Source: Neurospora tetraspora (Eukaryota > Ascomycota > Sordariomycetes > Sordariales > Sordariaceae). Taken from it: a DNA stretch of 64,000 bases. Made by a program: the position numbers and the translations under genes. Position 1 is the first letter of the stretch. The number at the start of each line of letters is the position of its first letter. This document shows positions 1 to 11,516 of the stretch, piece after piece. Location: positions 434,001 through 498,000 of the forward strand of contig NW_026944392.1 in assembly GCF_033439725.1 (NCBI RefSeq), in the 5' to 3' direction. The notes below the pieces were generated by a model that was given only the letters and a program-made list of their open reading frames with translations, was not told where the DNA came from and did no database searches.

Positions 1-50
1 GACGGTGGGTTAGTGTATGTGCGCATGTGAGGAGGGAGGGGTGTGCGTAC

Positions 51-781
51 CAGTCAAGGGTCCGGTGTTCAACAACCAGTAGGCGACCAAGAGGACGTGA
101 ACGAGGATGCGGTAGCGGAAGCGCATGCCAATGGTGGCGGCGAGGACAATGTAGACCTGGAAGGCTCCAATCAGCAAGGGGCGCATAGCCCACTGATGTC
201 TGTCGTAAACATTCTCGGTGGTGGTCCAAGTATCAAGCAGGGCTCTAAACAGCCTGCGAAAGTTCTCGCCGAGAGGTACGGGATCGGGGGCGTCGAAGCG
301 GACCCAAAAGCTGTCGCAACGGTTGGAGGCCGTGTAGGCGCCCAAGATGGAGAGCACGAAGCTGATGAGGGTGGCGATGACGGCCGGGAGCATCAGCCTG
401 GGGGGTCGTCGGAAGGCGGATCGGGCGACGGTCTTGAGGGAAGCCGAGTGGTTCCCTTGTTGGTATGCGAGCTTCAAGGGCTTGGCGGCGCAGACGAAGC
501 CGGTGAGGAAGGCGAAGATGGGAACGCCGAGACGGCCCTGCCAGGGGATTCGGAGGTATGGAACTTGTAGCCACCTCGGGGTGCCGTCCTTAACATCGGC
601 AGGCCAGAAGAGTGGGAAGTCCAGGGCTCGGGCAAGATGTGTCGAGATAACGAGGGCGGAGGTGATGCCACGGAGGCCCTGTTGGAAGAAGGGTGGTCAG
701 CAAGGTACTTATACGAGGTACAACGGAACGGCAACGGCTTACCTCGACCCATTTGATGTTCTTTTTGCTCTGAGCGCTCAT
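51..781 (-). CDS. Acyltransferase-3 family membrane protein, 5' part (runs off the window)
   Basis: Two exons are visible. Exon 1 (781-743) encodes 13 residues starting MSAQSKKNIKWVE. The intron (742-679) starts GTAAG and ends CCAACAG. Exon 2 (678-51) ends at a GTACGC donor, so the gene continues beyond the window. The spliced protein starts with the GLRGITSALVISTHLARAL segment typical of the first helix of acyltransferase-3 (OafA/Lag1-unrelated) proteins, with the early histidine of that family (STHLAR). Further hydrophobic segments follow (FAFLTGFVCAAKPLKL; LPAVIATLISFVLSILGAY; LLIGAFQVYIVLAATIGM). The RPPRLMLPAV stretch matches the conserved Arg/Pro part of fungal members. Family knowledge suggests transfer of an acyl group to a sugar, lipid or secondary metabolite at a membrane; the substrate cannot be told. 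The C-terminal half is missing. Confidence 0.8.
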
Positions 782-1922
782 CTTGCGGGATGAACGTCAG
801 AGACGCAATAGCTAATTGTAATAGTATTAAGGGGGGGTGTTTGGAAGCTAGGACGATGTTGGTGACCAGCTCCGGTATAGGTTCGGAAGCACAAGACAGC
901 GGCGTCAAGCTTGTCTCTGATTCCTTGGTTTTGTGTCCGATGCCGTCGGCCGAACCAGCAAAACGTGAGGCGAGACAAAATATTAAAAGAGGTGAGACGG
1001 AAAAGTAGAAGTCGGGAGTGGTTGACCGGAGAGGCGGGACCGGCAAAGCATAAAAAAGATGCGGATCTGGTACACGCGGCCGGATCGAGGTACACGCGGC
1101 CGGGCGGAGCTAGAAGAAACGGGCTAGGGATAGGGGGTAGTAGATGGCGGGCGGGCGCTATCGAGGACGGCGTTGTAGGCGTAGGCGGGGCATCGAAAGG
1201 GGGTCTCTCTTGTCTGTCCGTCTTTTATTCCGTCCGTACTAGTCGACGTCGGTCGGTATTTCTCTTGTCTGTATGGATTATACTAACGGTAGAGGTACGG
1301 GTTTGTCGAAGGAGTGGCCGAATCGAAAAAGTCGAAGTGGTCGCAAAAGTGGGAATCCAAATGCAAAAGGGAAGCGTGGCCGCGTCACAGGACTGAGAAA
1401 GTTGGACAGGAACAGGAACAGGAAATCCAGACAGAAACAAATGAAGTGAAAAAGAGGGATGAATGGAGTGCGAATGCACTGGGGTGGTGTGTACGTGTAC
1501 CGGTATGGGTGTCCACAAGGAGGGTCCTGGAGATGGACTGTGGAGGACTGTGGACCGGGACCGCCGACCGCCGTTGAACTTTTTTTTGGGAATCGGGGTT
1601 TTGGGGCTGCCGGGGGACGGGGGATGTTGACGACGTCGCTCCGTGCGGTGGCCGTGTTTCTTCAGTGTTGCCTTCCCCTTGTTACTTGTTGTTATACAAG
1701 CTCGTTGTTGCTGTGTAACAAACGTTAACAAGCAAGCCAAGACCGCAGAAAAAAAGGGATAAATATCAACCGTAATCTTACAACCGTCAGATATATCGTC
1801 TCGATATTTCTGTCAAGCGAGAGACGGTGGCGGATCCAAGGATTCTGAGGCCTGTGAGTCCTGTGAGGGCGCTGAAGAGAGGGGTACCGCTGGTGTCGCC
1901 TGTAACCTGCCCGTGCTTGTGC

Positions 1923-1974
1923 TGTAACTTGGCACACCCGCCAAGAGATGTAACTTGGCACACCCGCCAAGAGA
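1923..1974. repeat. 26-bp perfect tandem duplication
   Basis: The unit beginning TGTAACTTGGCACACC and ending GCCAAGAGA occurs twice back to back (1923-1948 and 1949-1974) with no mismatch. It lies in non-coding DNA. The unit contains the short inverted pair TTGGC/GCCAA. Confidence 0.9.
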
Positions 1975-4900
1975 GGGACATACAAGTTCCAATCTGCCAT
2001 CCCCTCGAATTAATGCGAGCCAAGACGGCCGCCAAGAGTCCAAGCATGCGCCAACTCTTGGCCACCACGATTGCCGGCCAAGGTCGGTGCACTTTTGCCA
2101 GGGCAGGGCATGGAATCGCAAATGGCGGACAGCATCGGATCGGAGGTTGATGAAGAGGTGCTGGCGTTGGTTTTCTCACCGACTGGAGATGACTTCTTTC
2201 ACGGTTTTGAAGGAGGAAAAGATGGAATGCCCGTCAAAGTTGAAAAGGCCTCAGAAGTGTCCTAGCCGAGGCCACCTCATGGTCCCGGCAGGCAAGAGAG
2301 AGTCTGTGTTCCTTGCAGTAGCACAGGTACAGTCCAGCAGGTACAACACCGACTACGGGGATGCAGCTGCCCTGAGATTGCGACTATTGATTCAGCAATT
2401 GCGACGAGGGGCAACTTGAATTAACCACCACAGTGCCCTGTCCAAGTGGCGGTCTGGGCTCACACAGTGTCGCACCCGCTTCAACTTTTGGTTGTTCTGT
2501 CGAATCCTTCTCGTCCATTTCCATTTCCATTTTCTATCAATTGGACGCGAATGCTTGCCATGGGGATTCGTCATCCTTTGGTTTTTGGGGGGCATTCCAT
2601 CAATCACAAGTTCACAGCCGCCATGACAGGATGCCGTCCTTGCCGGTGTCACTTGCATAACCCTCTCCGAGATTACAATGCTGACATTGAAGACGGGGAT
2701 AAAGATGGCTCGAGATATTTGGTAACGAACACGCGGCCCCAAAATGAACCTGAATCATGCGACAGTAGCGGCTGCAACACTCCCGTTTAAGTCCTATTTG
2801 GTTCCATTGTTCCACGTCTCGTCTCCCAACTGAGTGTCAACCCCAGATTTCATTGCCCTACCGCTAGGGACTGTGCTTGTTTCATCGTCAACATTTCATC
2901 ATCCATCATCATCACCAGCCAGTGTCCATCTGTATATCTTGACCAGAGATCGCTCATCCTCAATCACAAGCGTTCAGGAAAGGCAACTAACAAACAATCA
3001 CAAGCGACAAGACACAGCATCGCATCGACAGGCGCAATTGGATCGATCGTCAACCGGCCAAAACCCTGGATAATGTTAGGGGTCAACCCTTGCAAACATA
3101 AACCAGTCGTTACCCATTTCTAGAAGGCTTTCCAGCAAATCTATCGACATTCCAAGGAGAACCGAGCCTTTGACCCCCATCTTTTGCATATCTTTTCCTG
3201 CTTTCCTCAAAATCACTGTTCATCACCTTCCAGTTTGTGTTTCCTGTTTTTCTGTTTGGGGAAACCAAGTCCCGTCTTCCGCCTTGTCAAGAAGCTGAAG
3301 AAATATCTCAGGATCGATCATCACCAGAAATCACTCAGCTGACCGCTTTCACCGCTGACATTATGGTCGATCTCAGTCCTTTTCGACCTCTTGAAGCGAT
3401 GTCGTCTCCAAAAAGACTCCATCAAAACCCCAAATCCCCAATTGAACACCCCCGGCCGTCCCCGAACAACCCCCACCCCGGGCCGCGTAACCGACCGCAC
3501 TACTGCGGTTGCGAGCAAAAGTTTTACCTCCCTGTCAGGTACCTTGCACGGACCACCACAGCCAAAGCTTCGTGGGCACTGTGTGTTCAACGACCTGCTC
3601 CACCCGTTAAACTTACCCACAACACCATAGTAGCTTGCGGTTTCTAGCACTTCTCCGACAGCAAATATTCCAATTCAGGTACAGTGATTTCTTACCCCTT
3701 TTTATGTCCTTGTCGTCGGCATGTTTCTTTTCCATCTTTTGAGGTTTCAACCATCGACGGAGGAATCCGTCCGTGCGGCGCCCTTTCTCCAGATTCTCAC
3801 AGACCTCTTCCAGAACCCAGTCATGTGCCGTGTGCTCCAAAGAAACCCAAGACGGCAGCTTGGGTCTCCCAACAACATGAAACCGAACCCGCCCCGGTCC
3901 CGAGATCGTCCATGCAGCATCTTTCATCTCAGCCTCCACGTTTTGTTCTGCACACTGCACCCGGAGGTGATGACAAGCTTGCGCTTATCGAGCACCAACA
4001 ACAACGACCAACAGCCGGGGAAGCATTCGATACCCGCAAGCGCAACAAAACCCAAACGGACAATTGCGCACGCGACCATATGCCCGATGCCACCGTGCCA
4101 CGCTTGCCATGCCATGCCTCCCATGTCTTGCCTCCTTTCTTAACGTGCGCAGCCACTGTAGCCTACCAGTGAAGTGAACTAGCGAGTGATACCCCATGGG
4201 CAACATGACATCGTGAGATTGATCCAGATTCGGAATCCTTCTCGAACCTCCCCGGGCCTAGCTTGATCTCGCCTTGTCCGTCCCGTTTGGGGCACACGGC
4301 GGCTCGTGGGCGGCGGGTTCGGGTTCGGGAAATAAGGATATGACATAAGCACTTGCCTGTTTTGTTTATCTGATACACATTACAAGACCCATGATCCCGT
4401 GACTTCATCCATTGCAGGATCAAATATAAAAAAAGGGTTCATGCACAACTCGCAGAGCCTCGGATTTGTCAGTTTGAGTAGTGTACGTATCTGACAGGTG
4501 GATGGATGATCTTCGGTGATACACTAGTCAGTCAGGCACCGGGCACCGCCAGACCGCCGCCAGTCACCGCCAGGGACGTAGTGTAATTTTACATCTCCTC
4601 CTCCGACTTAAAGTCGGAATCGAGATGGGCTTGATGGGGTACCCCCTACGTAGGTAGATGCGTAGACAACCTCACAGCCACAAAAAAAGAAAAAAAAAAG
4701 GAAACTCATCGCAAAATCTGAGGACGGATGGATGGTTCACAACCGGGAACGTGGACGAGCACTAACAGATGTCGATAGAGGTTCAGGCGATAGATGTTAG
4801 TGCACTGCTTATCAAAGTTAGGTTGACATCTAAGCTTTGTATATAGGGATAGAAGAACGCCTCAAACGAATCTCACTCACTTCATACAATACTCGGTGGC

Positions 4901-5680
4901 TTCACTCAATCTCACGGCTTCACATCTCCGTAACCGTCTTCATTCTCCGACTCCCTATTCCTCCAACACTCACCCCAGCCCGTCCTCCCCCCTCTTCTAT
5001 CATTGCACCACAATATTAGAGTAGATGATTCACGGAACTACAACCCGCATTGTTATCGAGTCCTGAGAATGTGAGACAGACAGACAAATACCCGCTCGCT
5101 GGAAAGAAGTAGAAGACCTCATCGGAATAATACGCAGTTAGCTCACTAAATTGTTCTTATTTTAGTAGTGCCTTCGGGTAGCAAGCACATCTGTTAGCGA
5201 GCTGATATATCTATTGGGGATCTGATATCCGAGTATGTGAAGGAACATGCATACAAGCCATCTAGGCTTTTACTCGTAGTCTCTCAGTCAGGAGTTTAGT
5301 TTCAAGTTTTCGACAAAGTGTCATCCATAGGGCTTATGAGAAATCGCATTCCCGGTCCCGATACCCGGAATAGGGGGACGTAGCGCACTAACAGATCATG
5401 GTGCAAGAAGGTGCTGCTTGCGTTAGTGACATCGCACGTCCATATCTTCTGGAATTTGAATGTGTACGAATGATTCTTTCTCTGATTCCTACTATGCTCA
5501 CTCACCGTCCTCACCGTGCTATCTGGTGTGGCACTGAAGTATATACGTCGGTAGTCACTTCCCGGGATCACTTGCATCTGCTGTCTCCGTCTCCGTCTTC
5601 GTTTCTGTCTCGGTCGACATCTCGGTCGACATCTCGGACAGTATCGGCCGTCCTGTTACCGCCGGTTGGCTCACCCCCAT

Positions 5681-5738
5681 GAAGAAGAAGAAGAAGAAGA
5701 AGAAGAAGAAGAAGAAGAAGAAGAAGAAGAAGAAGAAA
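5681..5738. repeat. (GAA)n microsatellite
   Basis: An almost uninterrupted GAA/TTC run of about 19 units. Open frames that cross it encode only poly-Lys, poly-Glu or poly-Phe and are rejected as genes. Confidence 0.95.
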
Positions 5739-5811
5739 GAAGCCGAGAGCGCGCCACCCACGTACATATCTACCTCTACTCTACTTGTATTGCCAGCCCG
5801 CTTCCCCCGTT

Positions 5812-5942
5812 CCCTCTTTCCCTCTTTCCCTCTTTCCCTCTTTCCCTCTTTCCCTCTTTCCCTCTTTCCCTCTTTCCCTCTTTCCCTCTTTCCCTCTTTC
5901 CCTCTTTCCCTCTTTCCCTCTTTCCCTCTTTCCCTCTTTCCC
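5812..5942. repeat. CCCTCTTT octamer tandem repeat, about 16 units
   Basis: The 8-bp unit CCCTCTTT is repeated head to tail about 16 times without visible variation, which suggests recent slippage or a very young array. It is purine/pyrimidine asymmetric. The frames through it (KEGKRERG-type repeats) are artefacts of the array. Confidence 0.95.
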
Positions 5943-7020
5943 GCCCGACACCCAAGAGACTCAGTCCGAGTTGGAACGTATATCCGACCTTGATGGACCA
6001 GGAGAGTCGGGCGAGCCGGGTTAATAATTGTCGGCATTGATACAACAGTCCGCGTATCATGCTAGGAGTGGGAGCGGCAGTGGTCCGCACAGAAGGCGAA
6101 GATATCTACCTACCTCTGTGCAATGGAACTGGACGGACGCTGTGGTCAGTGATGGTATATTGCTTCTCTGACATACATCCACTTTATGTAGCGATGTAGG
6201 TCAAACTTTCAAATCGCTGAGACGGTTGTGAGCTATATACAACTCATTGATCCCGGTGCTATTAACCGACCAGGCCAAATCCTGATGCGCCAATCCTGAT
6301 GCTAACCCTGATGCTAACTTTTCCAAGTCAACACAAAATGCTATCTAACGCTGCCTGTGTCCATTGACGCTGGTGCCCATGTCATAAGATGTTCCATACA
6401 ACCATCACCTTCTCACTCGCCGGTGAGGACGACGACGTGGAGGAATTTAAGGATGATGATGAGGATGAGGCTGAGGGGGAGGACGAGAATTGGTCCAGTC
6501 CCCTGCCTCATCCACATCCTCATCCTCATCCTCATTCTCGTTCTCATCCGTATTCTCGACCTCATCCACATCCTCATCCTCATCTTCGACCTCATCCATA
6601 TCCACCATCCTCATCCTCACATTCATCGTCATCCACATCCACATCCTCCAACATCTCCCTATCCTCGTCCTGATCCTCGTTCTGATCCTCAAACTCCTCC
6701 TCCTCCTCCTCCTCCTTCTCCTCCTCATCCTCATCGTCCTCCTCAACATGGAGCCCCTGCCGTTCATGAAAGCGCCGCCACCACTCCTCAAACTCCTCTT
6801 CATCCTCAGTGATGACCTCGACCTCAAACTCGTCCTCTTCCTCCCTCCCCTGCCGCCTCCGCCGTTCCCGAAGGCGCTGCGACCACCACTCCTCAATAGT
6901 CCTCACCGCCCCCATTAACTCCTCCCTCCCCACCCTTTGCAACTCGCGCTCGGCATTGCGGTTCAGCTCCATCTCCACCATCCACCGAATCCGCAAAAAC
7001 CGTCTCCCATCAAACCTATC

Positions 7021-7028
7021 AAAGTTAT
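7021..7028. repeat. Target site duplication of MITE-1, left copy
   Basis: AAAGTTAT, identical to 7621-7628 on the other side of the element. Confidence 0.85.
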
Positions 7029-7620
7029 GAGAAAACCTACCCGCACTCCAAGACAAACCTACAGGCACCCTAAGTCTCCATCTGGCAGCTGTCATATAAA
7101 TACGGCCGTTTTGTATAGTAATTTGGGGTCTTCCAATGACCAATGTTCGTAACATTTCCCAGCGCGCCAAGAAAGTCGTAAAAGTTTATAGTGTTGTGAA
7201 CCCCCTAACCAGCGTAGTACAATTTTCGGTACCTCATCGCTCCTTTTATTGCTGATTAATTGATACGTTACCCTTACTATATTACTATAAGGTCTATGAT
7301 ATCCCTATCACACTTCTTGATCCCTCAATGTAATTGAAGTACAAATGTCCTTTGCTTCTAGGTTGACGAAGTAGGGTAATGATGTACCTCTAGGCGGTGA
7401 TGCGACGTCTGGTGTAAAAGCGTGGTCAAAATCGCGAAGACCGCGTGCATTTCAGCCAAAAATTTCACGAAATGAAGCGGAATGTTTCGTGCATCGAAAT
7501 GGCGAAATTTCGCGGCTAAAAGTGGGTTTCTGGATGTCGAGTGCTATGGCCTGTCACCAGGTGATTTTGTGGATCTTAGGGTGCGTGTAGGCAAACCTTA
7601 GAGTGTGGGTAGGTTTTCTC
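7029..7620. mobile_element. MITE-1, hAT-like non-autonomous element (592 bp)
   Basis: Terminal inverted repeats of about 46 bp. The left end begins GAGAAAACCTACCCGCAC and the right end, read inward on the minus strand, begins GAGAAAACCTACCCACAC; both arms continue to GCACCCTAAG. The element is flanked by a perfect 8-bp duplication AAAGTTAT (7021-7028 and 7621-7628). Eight-base target duplications are typical of the hAT superfamily. There is no transposase frame inside. It sits in an open frame on the minus strand and interrupts it. Its end sequence is related to that of the element at 24369-24772. Confidence 0.85.
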
Positions 7621-7628
7621 AAAGTTAT
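7621..7628. repeat. Target site duplication of MITE-1, right copy
   Basis: AAAGTTAT, identical to 7021-7028. Confidence 0.85.
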
Positions 7629-8166
7629 ACCTCATCAACGCATTGCTCCGCTCCGCGCGGGAAGCCTCCCTAAACTGAAAGCCAACGCCCCGCACGCGCT
7701 GCACGACCCATTCCGATAAATACCCTGCCCACCACAGAGGCGAGGCCACGAGCGGGGCGACGACGCTGTTTAAGAATTCGGGGCCGATTCTTATCCAGAG
7801 GGATTCCATATCGTACATGACGTAGAGGAGATGGAGTTGCTCGACGTAGAGGAGTTCTATGAGGTAGCTGAGAGTGGCCCATTTGAGGGCGAAGGAGCGG
7901 TAGGCGAGATCGAGGAGGCGCTTGATGTAGGAGGGGATTAGAGGTAGGGAAGTGGTGCGGTGGGAGAGACGGGGTGGGATAGGGTATCGAAGCGCTTGAA
8001 GCCGAAGCAGTGAACGAAGGAGCAGTGGGTACAGCGAGATGTCGGATAGTAGTTGTTGGTCGATGAGCGGTTGTAGTGATGTTTTACTCGGCTGCGAGGG
8101 GGCCGACGGTTTGTGTTGTTGCCGTGATCGAAGCGATGGGTGCGACTTCCAGATGGAGCTTGCAAA

Positions 8167-10029
8167 CTACTGCATCTCCTCTTCCATATCCATATCAAGG
8201 GGCTGGTCGACGTCAACGACGAACTCTACCCCAGCCTTCTCAAACAACTCCCGAACGTCTTTGAACAGCTCTTGCACATCCGGAGCCTTGTCGTCAACTG
8301 GTAGCCATGTAGGCAGCGTCCTGACAAAGAAGCGGAACCGTTTCAGCTTGTGCATCTTGTTCTCGCCATACCGACCGGGTTTGGCGTTCCTCCCTGAAAC
8401 AGAAGCAAGGCCCTTCATCATGTCCAGAACCGTCTCCCTGTATTCCTTCTTTTCCCGGTAATGGGCTTCCTTTTGCTCGTCCGACCAGCGGTAGAATGTG
8501 TCGAAATCATCGAGGCTGTCCCACCACCAATCCTCCAGGGTCAGCTCAACCAGGTTGGGCGGTAACAGATCCACCACTGGCCTTTGCTGCATCATCTGCT
8601 CGCCCGCTGGCAGATCCCCGTACAGCATGACGAACTGAATGCACAGCTTTTCCACCTCCTTCAGTTGTGGAAGAGTTGAGAGCCGTCCGCCAACGCCGAT
8701 GCTGGCCTCTAAACCCTGGCAGTCAAACCAGTTAAGATCCAGATGTTTCAGCTTCTTCCCGTATTTCACCAACGCTTGATCTAAGCAATCCTCGTCCGCC
8801 TGGGTTGCATCCTGGGGTGGTATCCTATGGAAGCTGTCCACCCTTCGGGGAAACATGTAGAGCGTCTCCAGGTCTGTCGCGTGTCTGAGTATCCTGCCGA
8901 TGTTGCGCGGGTCGGCGACTGAAGAGTGGAGGTAGACATGCTTGGCGGGGCTCAAATGAAAGGAGGTGATGGGTCTGGCGAAGACATCGGTCAAGTCCTC
9001 CTCGCCGTCCAAGAAGGTAAATAGGCCGTCGTCAGTGGATACTTCGAGGGTGGTGAGAGCGGGAAGAAGCTCGAAAAGAGGGTGATAGTGGCGGGTCTGG
9101 ACACCGAAGACTTCGGGAGGGTCGCCGGTATCGGAATCGTCTTCGTCGAGCGTGGTAGGGTCCTCGACTGACGGGTCACCTTGGAGGAGAAGAGTGGTGA
9201 GGTGCTGGAAGGGGGTGAGGGCCTCGGACTCGAGCCGGTCGGGGATCATGGTCCTGACATCTTCGGGAAGGATGGCGAGATAGCCACGGCACTTTTCGCC
9301 CTCCTCCGTGTTGAAGTAGGACATTGTGATTCTGAGACAGCTTATCAGTTCGAAATAATCGCGGTCATCCTCAATCGCAGGAAGCTGCAGCAGCAGGGTC
9401 TCGAGTGAATACAGGGCGGTAATGGTCATGCCGAATATCCCCTGGGCCATCTCGTAGTATTCTTCCGGATCAGTGCTAGCACGCCGCATTTGCAGGCTTT
9501 CGAGATAACCGGTGATAAAGACCAACCCCTTGCCTTCCCGCCAGGTTGGAAGAAACTTGTTGAGACAGCGCTTAGTCTTGCGAACCACTCGGCTGTTGGT
9601 CAAGGTGATGTGGCAGCTGAGGGAGCGGGTCCAACCGCAGTACTCTGGATTCTCGGTGATGGTGCGAAAGAGCAGCACAAGGACCTCTTCGCTGGTTATG
9701 GCGATGGTGTGGTAGAGATACGGGCGAGCAAGATCGGCGAAGAAGTGCGAGACGAGACAGAGGTTGCGCAAGGCGCTGCGACGGCGAGTAAAGTCGTACC
9801 ATGGGTCTTCACGGACAAGCTTGTCGTAGGCTTCTGGAGCTGGCTCGCCTATCTCGGGCAGGCTGGGGATGAGATGATCGAGGATCTGGTTGACTAGTTC
9901 GGGGGGAAGATCCATGATGGATTTTGGCTTGGGTGAGGAAGGGTTTTCCGGCCGCCGGTGAGGATCAGACTCTGTGTCGGCCATGTCGGATGCCTTGCGC
10001 TTCTTGGCCGAGCCGGGTGATGTTGGCAT
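8167..10029 (-). CDS. F-box protein, 620 aa
   Basis: Single-exon frame. After a basic, disordered N-terminus (residues 1-38) comes an F-box: MDLPPELVNQILDHLIPSLP at about residues 39-58, and LRNLCLVSHFFADLARPYLY at about 87-106, separated by an insert as is common in fungal F-box proteins. The rest has spaced Leu-rich segments (LETLLLQLPAI, HLTTLLLQG, LPALTTLEV, LKHLDLNWF, PPNLVELTLEDWWWD) that suggest degenerate leucine-rich repeats as the substrate-binding part. Family role: adaptor binding Skp1 in an SCF ubiquitin ligase; the target is unknown. It ends with an acidic MDMEEEMQ and a TAG. The same frame then stays open for a long way (see 6592-8166), so this TAG may not always be the end of translation. 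Confidence 0.85.
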   Translation of the reverse strand: MPTSPGSAKKRKASDMADTESDPHRRPENPSSPKPKSIMDLPPELVNQILDHLIPSLPEIGEPAPEAYDKLVREDPWYDFTRRRSALRNLCLVSHFFADLARPYLYHTIAITSEEVLVLLFRTITENPEYCGWTRSLSCHITLTNSRVVRKTKRCLNKFLPTWREGKGLVFITGYLESLQMRRASTDPEEYYEMAQGIFGMTITALYSLETLLLQLPAIEDDRDYFELISCLRITMSYFNTEEGEKCRGYLAILPEDVRTMIPDRLESEALTPFQHLTTLLLQGDPSVEDPTTLDEDDSDTGDPPEVFGVQTRHYHPLFELLPALTTLEVSTDDGLFTFLDGEEDLTDVFARPITSFHLSPAKHVYLHSSVADPRNIGRILRHATDLETLYMFPRRVDSFHRIPPQDATQADEDCLDQALVKYGKKLKHLDLNWFDCQGLEASIGVGGRLSTLPQLKEVEKLCIQFVMLYGDLPAGEQMMQQRPVVDLLPPNLVELTLEDWWWDSLDDFDTFYRWSDEQKEAHYREKKEYRETVLDMMKGLASVSGRNAKPGRYGENKMHKLKRFRFFVRTLPTWLPVDDKAPDVQELFKDVRELFEKAGVEFVVDVDQPLDMDMEEEMQ

Positions 10030-11516
10030 GGCTGGTTTTGAGGAGATGGGTTGGGCTCAAGTATACAGCCGATGGCGGAGGAGTCAAGATGTAGAGGACT
10101 GCAGGTGGCCGCGAAAGTTCAGACGTGAACCCAAGAGCTATGAAAGAGGTCAAGTCCAAAGATGCAGCAGTGCCACTGAAATTTGCAACTGCGATACCGA
10201 CAACGACGCGCCGAATCCTGTTTCAAAGCGAGTCAAAAAGTAACGAATAATGGTCGAATAAATGAAGTCGGAGGTCTCAGGGAAAAGGGTCGTCCGCCAA
10301 AAGCGCCCGAGAGGTGAGGATGATGACGGTGATGTTGATATTGATCGTGGTGGAGATCATGGAGGACATGAAGTAAACACCAGAATTCATGCGATCAATG
10401 GAGGGGCAGCAAACAAAAAGTGGATATTGACGAGGTACGTACCTCTGTGGTGCCTGCCGGGACTTCATTCCCACTTTGCATTTTCTTGTAGGCGTTCATC
10501 GTGCCTGCCACAGCACCTAGGTACTTGTCGCAGTCATAGCCCCGCGGGCAGGCAACTGGCCAGTGGCCTGTGCTGCTGCACTCAGTGACTTCCTCTGTCC
10601 TTCATCAACATCGGCATTGACAACCAGGCAGTGACGATCCACGACATTCAGGGCGTTTGACATGAAGGAGTGACCGTTTCCTCTGTCCGGCCGTTTGGAA
10701 ATCTGGTGTTCGTTTTCTCTTCTGGACATGACATTTTCCCCTCACCTCTCCGCAGTCTGCATTTCAGGCCGAGTGCAGTTTCTGGCCGCCACAACACCGA
10801 CCACGGCGTCCGATTATTCCTTTCCAAACTCACATTCCCATTTTGGTATGGATGACTTCAGATGGATCTACTCGAGTTCCTCATTCTCATTTGAGTGACC
10901 AGCCTATTCATTTCCGGAAACGCCTTGGAAAGACACAGTGCCTGACAGCCTGGAGGGCCGTGCAAGTGAGATCTTGGTGTCTCTGTCTGTTCAAACCTCC
11001 GCTGTGGCAGACAAGTGGAAGCCGTCAGTCACACTTCAAGGGTTTGGATTCTTCTAATGCATCCTCAAAGAAGGGATATGATTGCTGACATCAAATATGC
11101 AGTCCTGTCATCCCACGGTAGCCCTGAACACTCCCCGGCAGCTCTTCGGACCTCCACGGTAGCTTTTTGCTGGCACGTACAGTAGGCAACAATGCTTGCC
11201 TTCATCACATACCTAGAGGGAGACCCAAGTGGGCTCCATCATCAGGGCTTTTAGTCAGGGGCTCTGTTTACATCATCAATCATCAATCCAAGTCATGGCC
11301 TTCAGACTTCACACAGCTCGCAGAAAAAGGCACCACGGCACCCGACCGTCATTTGGCTCTGGATTCCATTTTCTTCAAGGATATCTCTGCTTACAAACCC
11401 AACTACATACCTACCTGTTTCTAAACCTAGTCACCATCACATGTTTCCCTCTCTCTTCATTCCTGTCCTCTTCCTCCGCTGCCTTTGGATTCCGTGTACT
11501 TCAAGGTTGACAAATT
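10030..11516. other. Intergenic region
   Basis: About 1.5 kb between the F-box gene and the next minus-strand gene. I see no gene, RNA gene or repeat here; the frames are short and overlapping. It should hold the promoter of the F-box gene and the terminator of the gene at 11517-13598. Confidence 0.6.

Larger units (their letters stand above)
782..6591. other. Long non-coding stretch
   Basis: About 5.8 kb without a convincing gene. The open frames present are short, have low-complexity translations and no recognisable domains. The part next to 781 is pyrimidine-rich on the minus strand and is probably the promoter and leader of the acyltransferase gene. It also holds a 26-bp tandem duplication and two microsatellites, listed separately. 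Confidence 0.6.
6592..8166 (-). pseudogene. Open frame downstream of the F-box TAG, split by a MITE
   Basis: Directly after the F-box stop codon (8169-8167) the same reading frame stays open on the minus strand to 7621, about 180 codons, with no in-frame ATG before 7818. It includes Leu-rich, amphipathic stretches (for example SYLIELLYVEQLHLLYVMY) and a Trp-rich part (VASPLWWAGYLSEWV). At 7621 it is cut by a 592-bp element with an 8-bp target duplication. Beyond the element the same frame resumes at NFDRFDGRRFLRIRW and runs to a stop at 6592, ending in a strongly acidic tail (EEEFEDQNEDQDED-like). Element plus duplication is 600 bp, so the ancestral frame was continuous, about 320 codons. It could be a C-terminal extension of the F-box protein or a separate gene that lost its start. 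With the element present it looks broken unless the element is spliced out; I found no obvious GT-AG pair that restores the frame. Confidence 0.55.

Noticed and set aside
1225-1740. 171-codon minus-strand frame
   Set aside because: Low complexity, no domain, lies in the probable promoter and leader of the acyltransferase gene.
5555-6090. Open frames of 80-160 codons on both strands
   Set aside because: They are translations of the (GAA)n and CCCTCTTT arrays.
6357-6918. Plus-strand frames of up to 151 codons rich in Ser, His, Pro or Leu
   Set aside because: They are the reverse strand of the acidic tail of the minus-strand frame ending at 6592 and of its simple repeats.
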